DNA of 64,000 nt from Mortierella sp. BCC40632 (GCA_011634665.1 WAEK01000023.1:248001-312000); one strand, 5' to 3'. Numbered from the stretch's first letter, positions 13,201 to 25,124 are shown. Translations and numbers: made by a program. The notes: generated by a model from the letters alone, not told the origin.

Positions 13201-16200
13201 TCGACCAGCAAAAGTTCCTGAATCGCGTTTTGGAGAATATGAAAGATCCTATATGCCTCGAACCGTGTCCGACTGGACCCGCCCAACTGAATCATCGACT
13301 CTCTTGATTCAATGCCCGAAAACCTCGTGGACTCGGGCGTTTCAATGGATGCCGCAAGCTTTAGGATGGTGATTGCATATCGTCGGATGGTAGGCGAGAT
13401 GTTACACAAAAACAAGAGTCCATTCACCTCTGTCTTCTGGAGTTGGGCCGTTAGGCTCACATCAGGTATATAAGTTTGAGACCGAGATCCGTCTGATAAT
13501 GTGATGGGTGACGAAGATGAGACCAGTGTAGATTGGTTCTGTTCTTCATTGGACACTGTTGACTGCTCCTGAAGTTGCTGAATCTTTTGTGCCTCAAGAT
13601 CATTTTTGCTGGTGTCCTGGATCCATGCTTCCAATATTTGGATATAGATCCCTAGTAGACCTTGCTCCTGAGGAATGTTTGAGCCCGGGATGGATAGACC
13701 AGCAAGTAGCTCATCCATTCGGTCCTCCACTGTGCACACAAAGCGCGAGTAGTCGTAAACAGTCGCAGATGAATTGCACTGTTTGGCGATCCGGACAAGA
13801 GCCGCTGCAGATGCTTTGCGGAGCTCGGGATCCACATGGGCTGTATATCTGGACAACATTCCAAGAACCTTGACTAACGGGAAGCCCTTTGGCATGCAAC
13901 GGGGAAGACATGTGACCCAGGCAGTCATCAAATCGAAATAGACTTGCTTTTCTTTAGAGTAAGAGACCGCAAATGTTGAATATTGGTGAACAACCAAAGC
14001 GCCTCCATCGCCTGTTGCAGTGGCCATGATGGCTGCCGGCGAAAACATACTCCTTGGTGTTGTGTACTTTTCATCTGTCACCAGAGTGTTTCCATAATTT
14101 TTGTCGCAAACGATGGCGATCTTTCCCAGAGTTGCAATCACTTGGTCATATGTATCCTTCATATCGGCTCGATTAACAACACTTGCTTCAAGAATGTCCG
14201 AGGATGGGATTGAGTCGGCGTCAAAACTTAAATTGTCGCCAACAGTAGGGAAGGGTGGTCGGTTGTTGCTTCCTTTATCCAGATCTGCCAAAATGAGCAT
14301 AAATGCTCTCAATGCTACTGTCATCCGTTCTGGTGAAATCATGTCCAGGTTCATATTTGTGAAGGTAACGTTCGAAAGAGATTCGACGCTCAGCAGTGAA
14401 AAGATGATTGAACGACATGCATAATCCGGATGGCGGGCGCCAATGAGGTGAACAATCCGGATATAATGGTTCAACGAGCCTTCCATGGTACCAGATGACT
14501 TGCGGCCAGGAGGGAAGAGCAACTTTACGATGTTGTCGAGGGTCCTGAATGTTCCAATGGTGCCATCGGAGCATCGGAATAAATACACCCAGAGGAGCTG
14601 TGATGCACAGGTGAGCGCAACATGACGCATAGCCTTGTCTTTAAACTTTTCGCGACAAAAATCGAATACAGAGAACCAGTGCTTGAGGAAGAAGTCTTTT
14701 TTACTAACGCAGAGGAGCATGATGACGAGCGGGAAAGCAACCTGAACATGTCTCGGCTTGTTGGCCATTTTGCGGGCCTTGGGGTATATGAGTTCCACGG
14801 TTTTAGACAAGTTTGGATGATTGACTTCGACCAGTGCAACCTGTTGAGTATTGATGTGTATTTGATAAAAGAAGAAAAATGTCAAGATTTTTTTCTTAAA
14901 AAAAAAAAAAAAAAAAAAAGACGAAGGTAGGTATACCTGGACAAAGGCTCTTTCTGTTGTCTCATAGAATGATTAGATTGCTTACCTTGGCTATGGGGGT
15001 CAACAGCTGTACAAACAATTCAGCGTAGGCATGCTTGATTCGAATGCCGCGAGAGAGTTTAAAGAATCCTGCACAGCTCTGCAAAAAGTCTGCTGTTTCG
15101 TCAAGACAGTCCATTGGGTAAAGCTATTGTCGTGAAGATGTATAAAGTCACTCGTTAGTTCCAGTTGCAGCTCAATGAATCCTCTTTTCTGGACAGGGCG
15201 GGGTTGTGCAAGTAGAGCAATGAAACAGGACTTGCCTTCAAGTTTAAGTATCGCATTCCGCGAATAAGCATCTCCATGCGTAGTTCTCTATCTTTGTCTT
15301 TGACAGGGACTCCTGTTTTGTACTTTTCAAGCTCGGCAATAAATCTGTCACTGACGGTCGCAAACCGTACGTTGGACAATGATCCCATCAGCTCGATGAG
15401 CGCATTCAGGTTGGCCGTTCGGTTTTGGGATCTCTGAATAAACTCACTAAAGATGAGTCATGAAGAAGAAAGAAAAGAAAAGTCAGAGAGGGACTAAAGT
15501 TCTACAAGAAAGGTCAGTCGAGCTCAATAGTCGAGATAGTCCAGAAAGCCTTACGGGTCGAAATTTTCCAATTGAATAAACACAGTTTCCTCTAGGCGAG
15601 CTCCCAATTCATCAGGCAACGTGTCCTTTTGAACCTGACTGACAATCTCGATCAAGGATCGAGACATGATAAACAAGGAGACGATCTATGTGGCGGATCA
15701 AATTAAACACGCTTAGCTGCATGAACACGAGGGGGGAGGGGGTTGAGCGCTTCTCGGACAGATCAAAAAGGCCCACTTACAGCTTTACGCTCTGAAAGCG
15801 TTTTTTTATCCAGATGCTTTAGATTTGCCGAGATTTCACCCCTATGATCCCCAAAAAAGAAAAAAAAAATCGGGGAAAACGTTCCTAGTGAGGACACAAT
15901 AATCTCATTCAACCAGTTTTTCAATTACGATATGGTCTTTTTTTTTTCTTTTTATCACCTACGATGGAGACTTTGCAGGGAAATCGTCATTTGACTCGAG
16001 CTTGCCCTTTCTCCAAAGCATGACACAATCAATGACATGCATGGGTCGATGTCGAGCCACAGATCCGAGCGAGGCCAACAATTTGTCAAATATGGGATCT
16101 ACACCATGCTTCAATGGTGAGAGCATATCTGGCTCTGAATCCTGCTATAATAAAGAAAAGAAAAGAAAAGAAAAAGCACGCATGGAAAAAAACACAGCCT

Positions 16201-17401
16201 CCGTCAGCACCTTGTGTTCCAAAATCGCGTGCTCTCAGCATTGGTACCACAACCGTTCGATCCCCCCCCCCTCCCCTTCCCCACCCCCTCCTTGTTTCTT
16301 TCATAAAAGCATCCTTACAAGCTTCGGAAGGGATATCACGGCATTCAGCTTTGCTTCTGCCGTCTTGACAAACTGAGTAAAGAGCATCTTGAGTGCAAAT
16401 TCGGAGGGTGTTTGAAGCTGTTGAGAAGGAGCCGCAGGACCTTGTGTTAGTTGCTGTAGCGATAGCTGTGGAGGTTGGTGGTTTTGCTGTGGTTGCTGTG
16501 GTTGCTGTGGTTGCTGTGGTTGCGGAAAGCCCTGGTGTTGTTGCTGTTGCTGTTGCTGCGAGTAGCCCTGGTGCTGTCCTGAGAGCCCATGGTCGACTGC
16601 CATTGAATGTCCAGGTTGTGCAGTATCATATTGGAGTTGATGGTACTGGTAACTAGGCATGTGTAATGGCATGCTTGAGAGGCTATCTGTGGTTGGTACT
16701 TGGGAGAGTGGCACTTGGCTCACACTCTCTTGGCTCTGACTATGACTATGACTGTTCTGTCGAACACCCTGTGTCTGACGCGGCGGACCAAAGACAGGAA
16801 CTGACTGGAGTTGAAAAGATGAATCTTGTGTATAGTCAAAGGTGGAGTGACTATCAGCTGAAGGACCACTCGGCAAGTAAGGAGACCGTGGAGTTCTTGC
16901 TCCATCTCTGTAGTGCCCTGCTTGCGTCGTGAAAGAGGACTGTTGTTGTTGTTGCTGCAGATGTGAGGACTGACCATAGGACGTGGTTGGGTGACTGAAA
17001 TAGTCCATGTTCGTCATGCTGGGCTGGGGCTGATTTCCAACCAGAGGTGAGGACGCGCTTCCGCCTTGTTCAAATGGCGCTGGTGTAGCGACCCGAGGAG
17101 TCATTGGGAACTTCCAATCGTTCAGGCTAGGCCGATGGGCTGCCCCGGCAACATGTACATTGGCATTAGTACTGGAATGTCCATGCACATGAATATGGGC
17201 CGGGCGGGAGCCGCTGTTGCTAGTCCCTGGCCCTGTCTCTGTGGCTGGCCTGGAGCTAATCTCATGCCCATTATTTCCCGAGGCCGCCGCTCCCGAAGGC
17301 GAGTCGAGCAAGGTAGATGGCAAAGTACCAGAACTGGAGCCAGTTCCTCCTGGTACTGCTGTGTGGGTCAGGTCTTTGTCGTAGTCTCCATTGGATGCCA
17401 T
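7205..17401 (-). CDS. TAO3: Furry/Tao3/Mor2 (PAG1) cell-morphogenesis scaffold protein
   Basis: Nine exons: 17401-16319, 16144-15963, 15841-15781, 15685-15555, 15446-15236, 15123-14986, 14840-12078, 11943-11810 and 11687-7205. All phases close, giving 3061 aa. Furry-family proteins are giant HEAT/armadillo-like scaffolds that hold NDR/Orb6/Cbk1 kinase with Mob2 in the RAM/MOR network controlling polarised growth and cell separation. Family-like blocks include FALKMLFTQFVKTAEAKLNA, VIDCVMLWRKGK, LYPMDCLDETADF, KHAYAELFVQLLTPIAK and LFSWIASVFRSPDERYH. Residues 1-330 are a disordered Ser/Gln-rich extension (QQQ and QPQQPQQ runs). The C-terminal 700 residues, after the repeats, are also disordered with poly-Gln, His and acidic runs. 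Intron 5 uses a GC donor. Start is the ATG at 17401, the only one that keeps the Q-rich exon joined to the conserved block. Confidence 0.93.
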
Positions 17402-18199
17402 CGAATGCTGTCTGGGAGTGTGCGCGTGAGCGTGTATTTTGCGCCTGTGTTGTGTTGTCGAGGAGTCAGTAACAGGAGAGGATGGTCCAATGAACGTAAT
17501 AAGCGGGTATCAAAAGTATTTAAAGAAGAGCGACAACGTGCGATTGGGTGAATGGATGGATCGATGGATGCACGCTCAATGGATGGTATAGGCGACGGTA
17601 GAAGACGAGATGAGCACGATGCTCCCGCAATGGCAAAGTCAGTTTGAGCTGTGCTCTCTCTCCCTCTCTCTCGTTCTCTTTCACTCGCTACGAGAAAAAA
17701 GCTCATGCAAAACGGAGCACTTAAGGGTGATCGTCTGTTCGGCCCTGTTCTTGACACGAGGAGTAGGATGGGGAAAAGCTACTGAAAGTGGCCAAAAAAT
17801 ACCTCAAAGCCCCTGTCTAGTCAACGAGGAATTACTTGGGCTAGGCCCTGCACACCACCTCGCCTATCTTGACTATAGCACACAAAGCACCACTATCCGA
17901 GCTGCAGTTCGGTCCCCCAAGCTCAACGAGCAAAGGAGCAGCTCGGTCCTCAAGCTCAACGAACAAAGGAGCAACTCGACTATGTAGAATAAGTCAAGCC
18001 TATATTGGAAATCTCGGACTCCAATACCAAATCATAAAACCAAAGATAGTTAGTTGCAATTGGCCATGTTGCTAAGGTAGTTGTAAAGTTGATTTGTGTG
18101 CGGAGGAAATTATCAATTGTCGTTTCTATTATTATTATTGTTGTTTTTTTTTATTGTATTTTATTTTGAAAAAAAAAAAAAAAAAGTTGCGCCCTTCTA
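17402..18199. other. Intergenic region with a short tandem repeat
   Basis: Upstream of the Tao3-like gene. It holds ATGGATGG-type repeats at about 17549-17585, a CT run at 17658-17685 and a two-copy tandem repeat of about 33 nt at 17918-17980. An A-run lies at 18169-18185, just past the Kelch gene stop. No gene seen. Confidence 0.6.
17918..17980. repeat. Two-copy 33-nt tandem repeat
   Basis: The unit begins CAAGCTCAACGA and continues CAAAGGAGCA. Copies lie at 17918-17950 and 17951-17980 and differ at about two positions. A partial related copy (GCAGTTCGGTCCC) precedes them. Confidence 0.75.
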
Positions 18200-21100
18200 T
18201 CACCGACGATGTCGTGACATGAGCTTGCCATAGACTTCTCCAAACTTGAGGACACCAGCTTTACGAACACCCATCCTTCCAGCCGCGTCGTCGTCATCGT
18301 CATCCAGACCAGCATCAAGACGCATCTGTTCCATTTGTGCCAAAATCGGCTGCCACTCGTTGAACCTAGCCTCGGCAAGTAAGAACCCATCGTGTCGGAG
18401 CGCCTTTCCTCTCTTGTCACTGTCTTCGAAGGCCTTCATCACCCAGAACTCGGCTAAAAAGTAGGAGGTAGGATTGTTGTAGATAAAAAAAAGTCTGTTA
18501 GAGTCACTTGGCGCATACATCCTGAAGATAAAAGAACAGCTCAGAACACACGTAATTTGTCCTTACCCGTTCGAGCATAAAACTCTTTAAGAGACTCGCC
18601 AATAGTTGGAGTACTTGCCGTCTCCTCCTCTGTCATAGCCAATCGAGCTGCAAGGTCGACTCCGCTCAGTTGTGATGGGACAACTGGTGCAGGTGCTTCT
18701 GCTTCTGCCGCTACTCCTTCTGCTCCTTCAGGAGTTGCTGATGCATCCGCAGGCGTGGACTCCTTTTCTGCCGTAGCATCCGAAGACGAAGCTGTGGCCT
18801 TGTCTGACTTGTCCTTCTTTTCCTTCTTTTCCTTCTTTTCCTTCTTTTCTTTCTTCTCCTTTTTCTCCTTCTTTTCTTTGTCGCCCTTGTCCTCTTTCTC
18901 TTTCTTGCTCTTATCCTTGGATTTCTTGCTCTTCTTTTCATCTTCATTGGATGCCTCTGCCTCTTCAGCCTCGTTGTCTCCCTCGTCTTCGTCATCTTCA
19001 TCGTCGTCATCATCATCCTCATCGTCGTCGTCATCATCGTCGTCGTCATCATCATCCGATGCCTCTCCAAGCCAGAGCTGCGCTTCAAACTCGGATTCTC
19101 TCAGACAGATATACTCGTTCATCTTGTCCAGGTTAATAGAGAAAAAGTCGTCGAGCGTGTACTCTCGTTCTCTGACCTCGAGAATACCACCATAGATGAA
19201 AAGTGTCGACTTTTGCACAGCCAACATTGTGTTGTATCGAGGGCACGGCATCAATGGCTCAGGGCCATCATCCTCGTCGTATTGGTTATTGTTGACTTTC
19301 CTCGAAACTGATTTCGAGTCCTTAGAGCCCTTTTCAGCCTCTGAGACCTCTGCTGAGTCGGTGTCTTGACGAGCCTTAGGTAAGATACCTGCAGCTGCAA
19401 GCGCTGCGGCTGCCAATGCTTCCTTGGCTGACAATGGCTCCTCGACAGTAGCGGTCGTCTCATCCTTGGGTGTCTCTGCTGTCAAGTCTTCGGTGCCGCT
19501 TGGTTGCGAGGGTTTGTCCTTGTCCTTTGCCTCGTCATCTTCACTGTCTTCAAAGTCACCATAATCAAACTCGTCATCTGTGCTTTCCTCCCACTTCATC
19601 TTTTCTCTCTTTTCTCCTTCTTCGCCTTCGCCCTGTCCACCGGATCCAGATGCGCCACCTTGCTGGTCCTGTCTGCTCTTTTTAGGCTTCTTCTTCTTGG
19701 CAGTCTTGGGTCTCTTCAAGTTCATTGGGAACCAGCGGCCAGTATCGATTTGAAAGGTATACAGCTCATTATAGAACGTACTCTCAAGAGTCTCTTCATT
19801 GACGTCGTCATCGTATACGCCTCCGAACAATACGGCTCTGTTCTTGTACGGAGCCATTACACATCCTGATCGTGGAGAGGGTGCCATGCCAGACTTTTTC
19901 TTCTTTTCCCATCGAATCATCTTTAGATTTACGTTCATCTTTAGAAGCCATGTGTCAGTGTGGACTACACCTCGAGGGGGCTGCCCCTTGATGTGCTCCC
20001 TGCAATATCCACCATAGAGAATGATACCGTCATTGCAAGGGATAAATGAAAATCCAGATCTTGCCGAGGGTCGAAGCATTTGTTCTGGAAGTTCTGCCTT
20101 TGTCCACTTGTAATCGAGCGTGTCAAAAATCCAGAGATCATCGTAGTATCGAGTTTCGACGTTGTTGTCGTAAAAGCCTCCAAAGAGGACAATCAAGTGT
20201 TTCCAAATCGTCATTCTATGTCCTGATCGAGCTGTTGGTTTCACTTTGATTTCGAGCTTATCCCAAGAGTTTGTCTTGATGTCCAGCGACCAAAAGTCCT
20301 AAGTGGTATAGATATTGCACTGGTGAGTCTTCCAAGACATGTGTTTGTTGATGGGGTCAATCCAGCGGTAGGCTTTGTTGGTTGGCTTGCTCCTCTTTGA
20401 ATGACGTCATTGTTGGCAAAGCATTTATACCTTGTAGTGAAAGAATTGGGTCTCATTAGGAGAGGCAAACTCGCCACCAAACATGAACAGTGTGCCTGAA
20501 GGAGTGATGACCACCTGGTGAGAAGAGCGTGGTCCAGGAGAATTGGGAGATGTGATCCTGCGCCATTCGTCCTTTTCGATATTGTAGCGGTACAAGTCGT
20601 TGTAAAAATGGCTAAGTTTTGTTTTCACACATGATTGTCGAGTGATGTTAGTGAGTAAAGATAAAAAAAAAAAGAATAGCCCCTGTTATTCTGCACTCTG
20701 CACTGCAGTTAAAGTGAGTCGTTTTCGTTACCATCTTGCGCCATCGTGGAATTCGCCTCCAAAAAAGATGAGCTCGTTCGAGTTTAGCGGGTTGGCAGTT
20801 AATGTGGCATTAGCACGACGACTATAAAAGTTTAGCAAAGTCAAGAGATTGGTTTGGTTAGAGGAGATAGTTCATTAGGATGAAGGAACTTGGAAAATTG
20901 CCGAGGGTTTTTTTCTCTACTTACCTGGGAGGTCCACTCCAAATTTCTTCAATAATCTTGACCTTTTCCTCTTGCTGGTTAAAGTTGTGGCGATAGTAGG
21001 GGAGATTGAAAAAAATTGTAAAGGTGGTCAATCTCTTTTAAAAATGACTGGTCGATTCCTGGTCTGTAGGCTGATAGAAGAACAGAAATCCCCCTATTCA

Positions 21101-21543
21101 GGTAAAGAAAGAAAGAGATAAAGAAAGTGGCCTTTACCTCACGCTTAAAGTTGGCGAGAATAGTATCAATGTCTTCTTCCTGCTCCTCGACATTCTTGTT
21201 CTTTGCCTTATTGCTCTTCTTGGTCTGCTTGCGCTCTTGCTATTCAAGAAAAAAAAAAAAAAAAAAGAGCCCCATAGAGAGTATGAGAATCAAGTCTCTT
21301 TCCCATTCTTTCATGTCCAAGGGAAGAGTAAGGAAAAGATACCTTCTCCTGAACTCTAGCTTTGCGCTGCTCTTTATTCTTTTTGTTCTATAGTGTCGAA
21401 GGTAGAGCGAGTTCAGTTGGCGGTTAGCTCCAGTGGCGAGAATGTCTTTTAGCACCGGTCGCCTCTTGTTCCGGGTTTTCAAAGGTTAGCCTGGCAATGC
21501 CATTCCCGAGATGTCTGGCTCCTGGCATTACATTCTTTCCCAT
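18200..21543 (-). CDS. KEL3: Kelch-repeat protein of the Kel3/KLHDC4 family
   Basis: Eight exons: 21543-21532, 21387-21343, about 21239-21138, 20974-20925, 20821-20732, 20611-20431, 20298-18567 and 18453-18200, giving about 821 aa. It begins MGKNNKKNKEQRKARVQEK, the Lys-rich start typical of the family. Kelch blades follow with paired Gly motifs: LIFFGGEF, LFMFGGEFASPNETQFFHYK, LIVLFGGFYDNN, GIILYGGYCREH, AVLFGGVYDD and LFIYGGILEV. These six would form one beta-propeller, interrupted by a long charged insert (PKTAKKKKPKK onward). After the propeller come an acidic run (about 19 Asp/Glu) and a KKEKKE repeat tract. A conserved C-terminal helix region follows (FYARTAEFWVMKAF, GKALRHDGFLLAEARF). 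Function in the family is poorly defined; it is a protein-interaction module, probably cytoplasmic. Confidence 0.9.
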
Positions 21544-21672
21544 TGTGCCGAATGTTTTTAGTTGGTTCAGGACCGAGACCAAGGAACTGATCAAACAAGA
21601 CTTCAAAAAAAATAGTGCTAGAAGAAGAGAGAGGGATCAAGACCCCAAGCCACACACACTTTACTTCGCTCT

Positions 21673-23034
21673 TCATGGTATGTTGGATTCCAACTGTAGT
21701 AGCCAATGCTGGCTTGGACTCGTCGGAATACCTAGTTTCCGTTCCGCTAAAAGGAGCTGAACACGCTCTGCTGCCGAAACAGGGGGCTGTGATGTGTCTG
21801 GGTGTCGACCCTGGACCCCAGCCCGCTCATCTAATGCTGAACTACTAAACGATCGTGCCTTGTCCTTGCCCACTGAAGGGGGTATAGACGACGAATCCTC
21901 CAGTCGGGTGCTCCAGTGGTCATCATCATCAATACTATCATCCTCCTTGTCTTGACTACCATCCTTAGACTTTTCCTCATCTTCTTCTACCTCTGCTTCT
22001 TCATCTTGGATATCCTCAATCATCCCCAGGTCTACAAAATCCACCTCGTCAAAACTCGGAAAACTGACATAGTTGCTCCTGGACCGTACCACTCCACTAT
22101 TTGTACCGCCATTGGCACCACTGTTACTTGCTCCTGATTGCATCCTTGGTCTTGAAAAACTTAGAATTCGCTTTGGTGGTGGGAGGTGGTTGGAAATATC
22201 GGCAAGACTGTCCTTAGCAGAAGAATATGGGTACAAGGGCGAAGACCAACCTTGGCGAGGGCTTCCTGAAGAGATGGACGAGGCGCAGGACGAAGATGAC
22301 AGGGAATACAATGGAGAAGTACTCAAAAGTGCAGTTGGAGCACTGGCACTAACACCCATTGTGCCCTGAATTCCGTCCAAAATAGAAGTGCCCCGACTAC
22401 CACCCGGTTCCGAAGGGAGGAGAAGGGCCGAAGGGGATGTAGCCGCCAGCGTTGGGGAGTGAGGTGGAGACCGTGCCGAGACAAGGCTTGTGTAGGTATC
22501 GACGCATGTTGCGGTGGTGATTAAGCGCAGGGGCAAGTGATCTTCTTGTTTCTGAAGCACTGTCACTGTTTCTTTTGTGGCCATCCCGTCCTTGTCCATC
22601 CTAGTGTTAGGTTTGATGTTGACACTGGTAGAGTTGCTTACGCCCGAGGTCGGACTGGGAGCACTTTGAGATTTTGGGAAAGCGCCCGCTGATGTTGATC
22701 GGTGAGAGCTTGGCCCGTTTATTGGTACTGTGGTGGTAGCAGCAGCCAAAGAAGTGGCGGTGGTGATATTGCCGGTGGATGTTGGACTGACCCCAGCTCG
22801 ATTATTGCTCGAGACGACTGAAGGCGCACTGCTGGTACCGAGATGGCCCCGCGGCGAGATGGGTCCTGTTCTTGGCATGGATGACCTTGGTCCTTGTGCT
22901 GAACCATTGTCCATGAGAGCCGAGCTGACAGGTTGTCTAGAGCCTCTACTAGCAGGTGTGGAGGGCGAGGTAGAGCTAGTACTAGTCCTTGTACCTGAAC
23001 TGCTATGACCAGGACCACTGTTACTCATGCGCAT
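21673..23034 (-). CDS. Hypothetical Ser-rich protein
   Basis: A single open frame of 453 aa from the ATG at 23034; not recognised. Residues 1-150 are dominated by Ser, Thr, Gly and Pro. A more ordered stretch surrounds QKQEDHLPLRLITTATCVDTY, followed by Ser/Pro-rich sequence. PPPKRILSFSRPRMQ and the acidic patch SFPSFDEVDFVDLGMIEDI precede a Glu/Asp-rich run. A helical end, SAAERVQLLLAERKLGI, closes the protein. No membrane segment or enzyme motif is seen. It is transcribed divergently from the SR-type gene across 546 bp. A GT lies in the last 15 codons (KL/GIPT), so a further 3' exon is possible. Confidence 0.6.
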   Translation of the reverse strand: MRMSNSGPGHSSSGTRTSTSSTSPSTPASRGSRQPVSSALMDNGSAQGPRSSMPRTGPISPRGHLGTSSAPSVVSSNNRAGVSPTSTGNITTATSLAAATTTVPINGPSSHRSTSAGAFPKSQSAPSPTSGVSNSTSVNIKPNTRMDKDGMATKETVTVLQKQEDHLPLRLITTATCVDTYTSLVSARSPPHSPTLAATSPSALLLPSEPGGSRGTSILDGIQGTMGVSASAPTALLSTSPLYSLSSSSCASSISSGSPRQGWSSPLYPYSSAKDSLADISNHLPPPKRILSFSRPRMQSGASNSGANGGTNSGVVRSRSNYVSFPSFDEVDFVDLGMIEDIQDEEAEVEEDEEKSKDGSQDKEDDSIDDDDHWSTRLEDSSSIPPSVGKDKARSFSSSALDERAGVQGRHPDTSQPPVSAAERVQLLLAERKLGIPTSPSQHWLLQLESNIP

Positions 23035-23580
23035 GGCGATGGTGGTTCGACGGGCGAGTTAGGAAGAGGAGAGGAGAGAGAGAGGGTAAGTGAGTGAGTG
23101 AATGAGTGAGTGAGGGGGAGAGGGTAGCAATGACGAAACTGTGGTTACAGATGCTACGTTGTGTGCGCGTGGATTCAAACGGGAAGGTTGGAGGAGGGAG
23201 GGAGGGAAAACAAGAGAGTGCGGTTGGAGAACAAAAGCTACATGAGTGAGTTTGCTGAATGGGCGGCGAAGGGTATGGGCGCAGACAGCGGTGGAGAAAA
23301 AAAAAAGGTCAGGGTGGTGGTCATGGCTGTCATGTCCACAAGTCGCGTGCAATCCCGCGCTTTGTGCTGTGAGCAGAGCCCTGGTCTGGTTGCTCAGGTG
23401 ACATCAAGGCGAAAGACAGCTGTCTGTTGTGGACACACAAAGTCAAACGAGGCATTGAGGGAGAAGCTGCTGTGACTTGGAAAAATGCCTATTTGTTTTT
23501 TCGCAACCCAGTTTCTTTTTTCAAGCAGAAAAGGTTTGAGTGCATTTGCATTTGCATTCGATCAGTCCACTCTCTCCTCG
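23035..23580. promoter_or_regulatory. Divergent intergenic promoter region
   Basis: This stretch separates the Ser-rich gene (minus) from the SR-type gene (plus). It begins with a GAGT/GTGA-rich low-complexity run at 23065-23120 that would be the 5' UTR of the minus-strand gene. No clear TATA box. An in-frame ATG at 23485 could extend the plus-strand protein by 32 residues. Confidence 0.5.
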
Positions 23581-25124
23581 ATGCAAGGACACATGGCCTC
23601 CATGCACCAGCATCCTCACCAGCAGCAACAGCAGCCCCAGGCTGCCTACCCCCCTCACCCAGCAGTCGCTGCCCAGCCTCAGGCATACGGCGCTCTTTCG
23701 CACGGCACTCCTGCGCATCTTCCTGGCCCACATGCCATGGCAGGAAGCGTTGCTGGCTACGGTATGCCTCCATCGGTAGCGTCCGCTCCACTAGACGAGC
23801 AGGCTGCACTCCACCACTCTTCTCAGCCTCCTCAGGCATATCCACGTTATAGCCAAGATGGAGACTACCATGACAGACCACGCTCCAGCCCGCCACCAAG
23901 TCACCGTCGCCGCACACCCTCGCCTCGAGGATATTACGACAGCAGAGGAGGATACGGCTCTCGTGACTATGGTCGCTCGGAGCACGGTAGTCATGGATAT
24001 GGATATCACTCCTATGATCGTGGTTACGATCGTGGCTATGACCGTGGCTATGACCGTAGCCGTGATAGCTACGATAGCAGGGATTATGATCGATCCAGAT
24101 ATGGTCGGGGCTACGATCGTCATGAACGGGATCGGGATCGTGGCTATGGTCGTGACTACGGTGAGGGGCACCACCGAGGCCATTCTCATGGCGGGTATGG
24201 CTCCCGCCCTCGCTCTCCACATAGGCGCTCAAGAACGGTCAATCGGTAAGAATGAGGACTAAATTGACGAATTGGTGCAACATAATGACATGAATGAGCA
24301 GCCACTTACGGTCTGCTTTTTTTTTTTTTTTTTTTTTTTTGATTTTTAGAGGCTCAGAGGAGGATCGACTGGCATCCAAGACCCTTTATGTGGGCAACAT
24401 TCCATACAGCTTTGTCGAGAAGGATGTGGATGACTTGTTTAACAAGTTTGGGACGATAACCAAGGTGACAGTAGTATTAGATCAATACACTGGCCGCAAC
24501 AAAGGGTAAAGTTACAAAAGAGGAATGCGATCGAGATCGAGATCGGGATCAGGATCGAGATCGCACACACAGACACCTTTGCTCTCTCTCCTCTGTAGCA
24601 GTACAAATCGTTATGCAGTTGCTCAGTTACTGACACGTCCATCCTCTTTCGCATCACACATTTCTAGCTTTGCCTTTGTCGAGTTTGAGGTACGCAAGGA
24701 TGCTGAAGAAGCCATGGAAAAGTACAATGGACTTGATGTTGATGGCAGAAGGCTCAAGCTGGACTGGGATATTGGGTTGGGCAAGAAGGACATTAAGCCC
24801 CCACGGTCCTCAACACAGACCACCAATACGACAGAGAACAGCACTGCCGAGAGTACCCCCGCGTCCCACGATCAATCCAGTGGTATCAACTCTCCTCAAC
24901 CTGTCACCGCTCTAGCTGAGGGATCAACAATGATCAACCAAGACTCGGTTTCGAGCTCCACAGTCACTGCGGAGGAATTGTCGTCTGCTCAAGAAAAGAA
25001 CCTCTCTTCACTGGCCGAGACCTCAGAATCCGTAACTGCACAACCTGAAGTGCTGGCACAACAGGAAACTGCATCTGTAGCACCAATTGAATCCTCTTTG
25101 GAACCATCCTCAGAACAGACGTAA
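23581..25124 (+). CDS. SR-type RNA-binding protein with one RRM (Tra2-like)
   Basis: Three exons: 23581-24245, 24350-24505 and 24668-25124, giving 425 aa. Exon 1 encodes a Gln/Pro/His-rich start and then an Arg/Tyr/Asp-rich domain (repeated YDRGYDRGYDRS). The RRM is split over exons 2 and 3: RNP2 is LYVGNI and RNP1 is KGFAFVEF, spanning about residues 230-305. The C-terminal part is Ser/Thr/Glu-rich and disordered. RS/RD-rich proteins with one RRM act in splice-site selection and mRNA handling in the nucleus. I place the start at the ATG at 23581 (MQGHMASMHQHP) because the 32 codons upstream to 23485 are hydrophobic and contain an acceptor-like CAG. The stop directly follows a potential donor (ACG|TAAGTT context), so another 3' exon cannot be excluded. 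Exact orthology to Tra2 is uncertain. Confidence 0.85.
24527..24566 (+). repeat. GATCGA hexamer repeat inside an intron
   Basis: About six imperfect GATCGA/GATCGG units lie in the second intron of the SR-type gene. They resemble the exon 1 codons for Arg-Asp dipeptides. Confidence 0.8.

Noticed and set aside
20401..20410. ATGACGTCAT as a CRE-type regulatory site
   Set aside because: It lies within an intron of the Kelch gene; one palindrome is not enough to claim a functional site.
23489..24232. Long open frame (247 aa) on the minus strand
   Set aside because: It is the antisense of the Arg/Tyr-rich exon of the SR-type gene; the repeated codons keep the opposite frame open. The sense strand carries a clear RRM gene.
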